A stretch of 37,497 bases of DNA, from assembly GCA_013389015.1 (NCBI GenBank), contig JACAEE010000161.1, positions 1 through 37,497 of the forward strand. The letters run 5' to 3'. Positions 34,420-37,497 of this stretch are shown piece after piece; position 1 is the first letter of the stretch; each line of letters opens with the position of its first letter. The stretch comes from Hydrogenophilaceae bacterium. GTDB lineage: Bacteria > Pseudomonadota > Alphaproteobacteria > Caulobacterales > Aquidulcibacteraceae. Position numbers and translations under genes: made by a program. The notes under the pieces are model-generated. The model saw only the letters and a list, made by a program, of their open reading frames with translations. It searched no databases and was not told the origin of the DNA.

Positions 34420-36573
34420 TCAGTACCGGCCGAGATTGACGAGGATTTCGTACATCTCGGCGGCGGCTTGGATGAGACGCGAGGCGGCGGCGTAGGCGTT
34501 CTGGAACGTGGTCATGCGCACGAGTTCGTCGTCGATGGACACACCCTCCACTTGCGCGCGCCGGTCTGCGGCGGCGAGCGAAAGCGCAGCGGCGCCGGCG
34601 GACGCGCGCTCGGCGTCCGACGCAAGCCGTCCGACGGCGCCGGCGAAGCGGGAGACATAGACCGAAAGCGACGTCGTCTGCGCGGTCATGACCCCGGACG
34701 CCGTGAACTGGCGCGAAGCGTCGCGCGCGGCTGCGAGCGCATTGGCGCCGCGGTTGTCGCCCGCCTCGATGACGACGTCGCCGATGGCGGCCGAGAGGTT
34801 CGGGCGCGCAACCGCGAGCAGCGCAGGGTCTGCGGCGATGTCGGAATCGACCGCGATCTCGACGGCGCGCGCAGCGCCGGCCTGCGGGCCCAGCCCGAAC
34901 AGCGAGGACACCGAGACGCCGGTCGCGCCGCGTGCGGTGGTGTCGCCGGAGAGGGCGAGTTCGAAGCCGGGCTTGGCGGTCCAGCCTATGCGACCGACCG
35001 AGGAATCGTAGGAGAAGGTCGCATACTGGCCAAGGCCGGTCGTCGCATCGTTGAGCGCGGCGACGAGATTGTTCCAGCTCGAGCCGGGGTTGGTGAGCGC
35101 ACCGGCGATGGCGAGCGTCGGCGTGGCGGCGACGCGGCCGCTCGCAGTGGTGACGACGAAGCTCATCTCGCCGCCGGCGAGCAGGCCGTGCGCGTCGCTC
35201 GCCGCGCCGCCGCTTTCGAAGAAGAGCGGGGTTTCGCGCGCGGCCAGATCGTTGAGCCCGAAGAAGTGCGCGAAGCCGCGCCCGGCGCGGGCGCTGGGAT
35301 CGGTCGCCGATTGCTGCACGACCAGGCCCCCGCCATTGCCGACGCTGAGCGACAGGCGCCCGGCGGTGAAGTCCGCATCGCCGCCGGTCGAGGCCGCGCC
35401 GAGCGCCAGGTCGAGCGCGCTCGTCAGGCTTGCGATCGTGTTGGAGAAGGCGAACGATCCCGCGGGGCTCTCCGCGGTGATGAGGCCGGCGTCGAAATCG
35501 ATGGTCAGCCGTTGCGCCAGCACGCCGTCGGAATCGACGACGCCGATGATCGTCTCGCCGCTGAAATTGAGCGCATCGCTCGCCAACAGCCCGGTTTGGC
35601 GCCCGACGAGTTCGCCCGCGGGCGGATAGGAGACGTTCTCGTTGTGCGCGGCGTTGAGCGCGTCGGCGAGTTCTGCGGCAAGCCCGCCCAGGCTCTCCGC
35701 CAGCTGGCGCAGCTCGCCGTCGCGCACATCGATGAGGCCCTTGATCTCGCCGCTCTGGAGGAACGCTTCGAGATTGCTCGGCGCGCCCTGCCCGACCGCG
35801 TAGGAGATCGCCGTGTGCGCCGCGAAGGGCACGCCGCTTGCGGTGTAGGAGATCGCGGCGGCCTCCTCGCCGACCAATTGGGCGCCGCCGGCGGTGCGCA
35901 CATGCACGCCGCCTTCCAAGACGGGCGCGACGCGGATGTCCATGAGCGCGGACAACTTGTCGATGAGCGCCGATTGCTCGTTCTCGACGGCGGAGGCGTC
36001 GGCGCCGGCGTTCTTCGTCAGCCGGATCTCCTTGTTGAGCGCGGCGATCTGATCGATCAGATCCTGCGCTTCGACGACGGCGGCGGCGACGCGCTCGTCG
36101 GCCTCGCTGATCAGCGCCTGCACGTCCTGCGACACCGCGCCGATATGCGTGAACAGCGATTGCAGCGCGGACACCGCGCCGTCGCGGCGCAGGGCCGAGG
36201 ATGGATCGACGCCCAGTTCGACGAACGCGTCCCACACCTTGTCGAAGCTGGCGAAGAGCGAGGTGTCCTGGGTGGGATCGCCGAAGCTCGATTGCGCGCG
36301 CGCCAGCAGTTCGGCGCGGGCGTCGGCGCCGCCGCGCATGGCTTCCGCAGTGAACGAGGCGGCGGCGAGGAAGCGATCGGCGGCGCGCGTGATCACGCCG
36401 AAATCCACGCCCGAGGCCGTGCCCCATTGGTTCAGCGGCGAGAAATGGATCTCGGTGCGGACATAGCCCGGCGTATTGGCGTTGGCGACGTTCTGGGCGG
36501 CGACTTTGAGGCCGGACTGGCTCGCCTGCAGCGCGGTCAGGCCGGTGTGGATGATGGACGTGAGCGTGCTCAT
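34420..36573 (-). CDS. flgK: Flagellar hook-associated protein FlgK
   Basis: FlgK (HAP1) joins the hook to the filament. The protein has 717 residues. The N-terminus STLTSIIHTGLTALQASQ and the rod/hook motif AAQNVANANTPGYVRTEI are typical. The C-terminal helix VSIDDELVRMTTFQNAYAAA then SRLIQAAAEMYEILVNLG is the usual end of the family. The middle, rich in Ala, Gly and Ser, is the variable region. It is the first gene of the flgK-flgL unit and reads away from the fliK-like gene. A run of G bases 9 bases before the ATG is a weak Shine-Dalgarno. A sigma-54-type promoter candidate lies at 36749-36764. Confidence 0.97.
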   Translation of the reverse strand: MSTLTSIIHTGLTALQASQSGLKVAAQNVANANTPGYVRTEIHFSPLNQWGTASGVDFGVITRAADRFLAAASFTAEAMRGGADARAELLARAQSSFGDPTQDTSLFASFDKVWDAFVELGVDPSSALRRDGAVSALQSLFTHIGAVSQDVQALISEADERVAAAVVEAQDLIDQIAALNKEIRLTKNAGADASAVENEQSALIDKLSALMDIRVAPVLEGGVHVRTAGGAQLVGEEAAAISYTASGVPFAAHTAISYAVGQGAPSNLEAFLQSGEIKGLIDVRDGELRQLAESLGGLAAELADALNAAHNENVSYPPAGELVGRQTGLLASDALNFSGETIIGVVDSDGVLAQRLTIDFDAGLITAESPAGSFAFSNTIASLTSALDLALGAASTGGDADFTAGRLSLSVGNGGGLVVQQSATDPSARAGRGFAHFFGLNDLAARETPLFFESGGAASDAHGLLAGGEMSFVVTTASGRVAATPTLAIAGALTNPGSSWNNLVAALNDATTGLGQYATFSYDSSVGRIGWTAKPGFELALSGDTTARGATGVSVSSLFGLGPQAGAARAVEIAVDSDIAADPALLAVARPNLSAAIGDVVIEAGDNRGANALAAARDASRQFTASGVMTAQTTSLSVYVSRFAGAVGRLASDAERASAGAAALSLAAADRRAQVEGVSIDDELVRMTTFQNAYAAASRLIQAAAEMYEILVNLGRY

Positions 36574-36591
36574 CGCGGCCGCCCCCCGCCG

Positions 36592-36631
36592 CCCGGCAGA
36601 AGGCGCCCGGCGCCAGGCCGATTTTGCCGGG
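36592..36631. repeat. CCCGGCA inverted repeat, possible FlbD-type enhancer
   Basis: CCCGGCA (36592-36598) is repeated inverted as TGCCGGG (36625-36631), with 26 bases between. Each arm is followed on its own strand by A-rich bases (CCCGGCAGAA and CCCGGCAAAA). It lies inside the expected 5' untranslated region of flgK, downstream of its promoter candidate. That is the position typical of Caulobacter ftr enhancers bound by FlbD, but the equivalence is inferred. Confidence 0.4.
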
Positions 36632-36748
36632 CGCGCAGGGCCCGCCGCGGCCGGTAGCCCAGCATGATATCTCGCTGATTTTCCACCGTTTTAGGTTTCT
36701 CTCACGCGATCGCGCACGCGCCTGGTGACGCGCGCCGCTGAAGGCATT

Positions 36749-36764
36749 CGCAAGCTTGGGGCCA
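36749..36764 (-). promoter_or_regulatory. Candidate sigma-54 promoter for flgK-flgL
   Basis: Read on the minus strand, TGGCCCC-AAGC-TTGCG matches the sigma-54 pattern TGGCACG-N4-TTGCW at the invariant GG and GC with correct spacing. Transcription would start near 36737, leaving an untranslated leader of about 160 bases before flgK. Flagellar hook and HAP genes are sigma-54-dependent in Caulobacter. Confidence 0.5.
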
Positions 36765-36898
36765 TGCCCGCACACGCCGTCACGCATCGGCAGAAGCTGC
36801 CCGGCGGGCGGCGAAGCTTGCCTAGCGCGGGACCATCGCGGCGGCCGCCGTCTATCTATAACATTCTGTTTTTACTGCGAGTTTTTTGGTTAGCGGGC

Positions 36899-36914
36899 TG
36901 GCCCGCGGCTTGCT
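36899..36914 (+). promoter_or_regulatory. Candidate sigma-54 promoter for the fliK-like gene
   Basis: TGGCCCGCGGCTTGCT matches TGGCACG-N4-TTGCW in all positions but one (C for A), with the GG-GC spacing intact. It lies 50 bases upstream of the ATG at 36965, giving a leader of about 40 bases. AT-rich sequence directly upstream could help bending by an activator. Confidence 0.62.
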
Positions 36915-36964
36915 GCCTGACAGACGACCGCGCGGCGCGAGCCGAGGCGGCGGCTGGAGCATGC

Positions 36965-37497
36965 ATGGATTTCGCCTTTCCCCCGATCGCGCCGCAGCCT
37001 ACGCCGGAGCGCGTCGCCTACGTCGCGCCTGACGTCGGCGACGAAAGCGCGGCGCCGGAGGCCCACGGGGAGGACCAGATCCAGGCCCCGGGTTTCGCGG
37101 CGCATGTGGAGCGGGCGTTGGCGCAGATCGGGCGCCGCATGCCGACGAGAGCGTCTGCGGCGCCGCAGACGGCTGCGCCGCCTCAGGCTCTCGCGACCCC
37201 GCAGGAGACGCCTGCCCCCGCCCCTCCGGTCAACCCGCCCGCGCCGCAGGCCGGCGCGCCCGCGGCGAAGAGCGAAGCGGTCGTCGCCGAGAAGGTCGCG
37301 GCGGCGCCCGTCGCTGCAGCTCCCTCCGCGCCTGTTGAAACGGCGGTCGCCATCCCAAGCGCCAAGCCGAGCGTTCCCGTCGTCGCCGCTCCTGTCGCCG
37401 CGGGCGAAGGGGCGCCGGCCCCGACTGCGCCCCAGCAGGTCCAGGCGGCTGCGCCCCCCGCGCCCGAGTCTGCGCCCGCGCCCCACCCGGCGAAGAC
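36965..37497 (+). CDS. fliK: Probable flagellar hook-length control protein FliK, N-terminal part
   Basis: The frame opens at the ATG at 36965 with GGAG five bases upstream and stays open for 177 codons to the window end. The protein begins MDFAFPPIAPQPTPERV and becomes rich in Ala and Pro, with repeated APAP, AAP and PPAP stretches, as in the disordered N-terminal half of FliK. The diagnostic C-terminal Flg_hook domain would lie beyond the window, so the call depends on composition, the flgK-flgL neighbour and the sigma-54-type promoter. It could instead be another Ala/Pro-rich flagellar protein or a TonB-like linker. In Caulobacter, hook-operon genes are likewise divergent from the flgK unit. 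Confidence 0.6.
   Translation, partial: MDFAFPPIAPQPTPERVAYVAPDVGDESAAPEAHGEDQIQAPGFAAHVERALAQIGRRMPTRASAAPQTAAPPQALATPQETPAPAPPVNPPAPQAGAPAAKSEAVVAEKVAAAPVAAAPSAPVETAVAIPSAKPSVPVVAAPVAAGEGAPAPTAPQQVQAAAPPAPESAPAPHPAK

Larger units (their letters stand above)
36574..36964. other. 391-bp flgK/fliK divergent regulatory region
   Basis: This is the longest gene-free stretch in the window. It holds two divergent sigma-54-type promoter candidates (36749-36764 minus, 36899-36914 plus), an inverted repeat (36592-36631) and an AT-rich patch at about 36850-36892 with several T runs. No convincing open frame or RNA gene was found in it. The arrangement recalls the divergent flaN/flbG flagellar promoters of Caulobacter. 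Confidence 0.6.

Noticed and set aside
33779-36787. A 1002-codon minus-strand frame and a 729-codon plus-strand frame over flgK
   Set aside because: Both are Arg/Gly-rich and lack domains, while the FlgK frame has conserved terminal motifs.
36850-36892. AT-rich patch with T runs in the flagellar intergenic region considered as a terminator or small RNA
   Set aside because: No stem-loop precedes the T runs, and the patch fits better as upstream promoter DNA.

Overview
The window is GC-rich, densely packed DNA from an alphaproteobacterium, probably a member of the Caulobacterales/Hyphomonadaceae or a relative. The inference rests on the divergent flgK-flgL and fliK-like flagellar units with sigma-54 type promoters, a PcaQ-type LysR regulator with its characteristic box, and the codon bias. 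No rRNA, prophage, insertion sequence or CRISPR array was seen.

Region 1 (1-8013, all minus strand) is a CoA-linked catabolic gene set in three transcription units: DUF35 protein - thiolase-like protein - SDR; two acyl-CoA dehydrogenases; and amidohydrolase - SDR - aminoglycoside-phosphotransferase-like kinase (cut by the window edge). Each unit is preceded by a related AT-rich palindrome (around 3099-3121, 5640-5662 and 8077-8095), which points to one shared regulator encoded elsewhere. The substrate is unknown. The kinase plus ACAD11-like pair and the thiolase-like/DUF35 pair suggest breakdown of a hydroxylated or branched acyl-CoA, with a possible retro-aldol step.

Region 2 (8232-13676, plus strand) is a compact coenzyme F420 biosynthesis operon with two fusion proteins: NADPH:F420 reductase-CofE, CofD, CofC-CofG and CofH. 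All the recognised dedicated steps are covered by four genes. It diverges from region 1 across one of the palindromes, which lies between possible back-to-back promoters. This links F420 supply to the catabolic regulon by inference.

Region 3 (13652-20704) is a 4-hydroxybenzoate/protocatechuate 4,5-cleavage operon on the minus strand: ligK, ligU, a dehydrogenase, ligI, ligC, pobA. A PcaQ/LigR-like LysR gene is divergent from it, with a PcaQ-type box between them. The ring-cleavage dioxygenase (ligAB) and the hydratase (ligJ) are absent from the window. Two very small overlapping frames bridge genes in this operon.

Region 4 (20721-33406) is mixed: a membrane histidine kinase, tRNA-Met, a methyltransferase, an Lrp/AsnC regulator, a medium-chain reductase, a small cysteine-containing protein, a secreted C13 (caspase-like) peptidase, DUF3754 and DUF2332 proteins, a thiolase and a PaaI-type thioesterase divergent from a MarR regulator, an alpha/beta hydrolase, a decayed ParE toxin behind an intact antitoxin, and mnmA.

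Region 5 (33484-37497) is flagellar: flgK and flgL on the minus strand, and the start of a probable fliK on the plus strand, separated by a 391-bp regulatory region.
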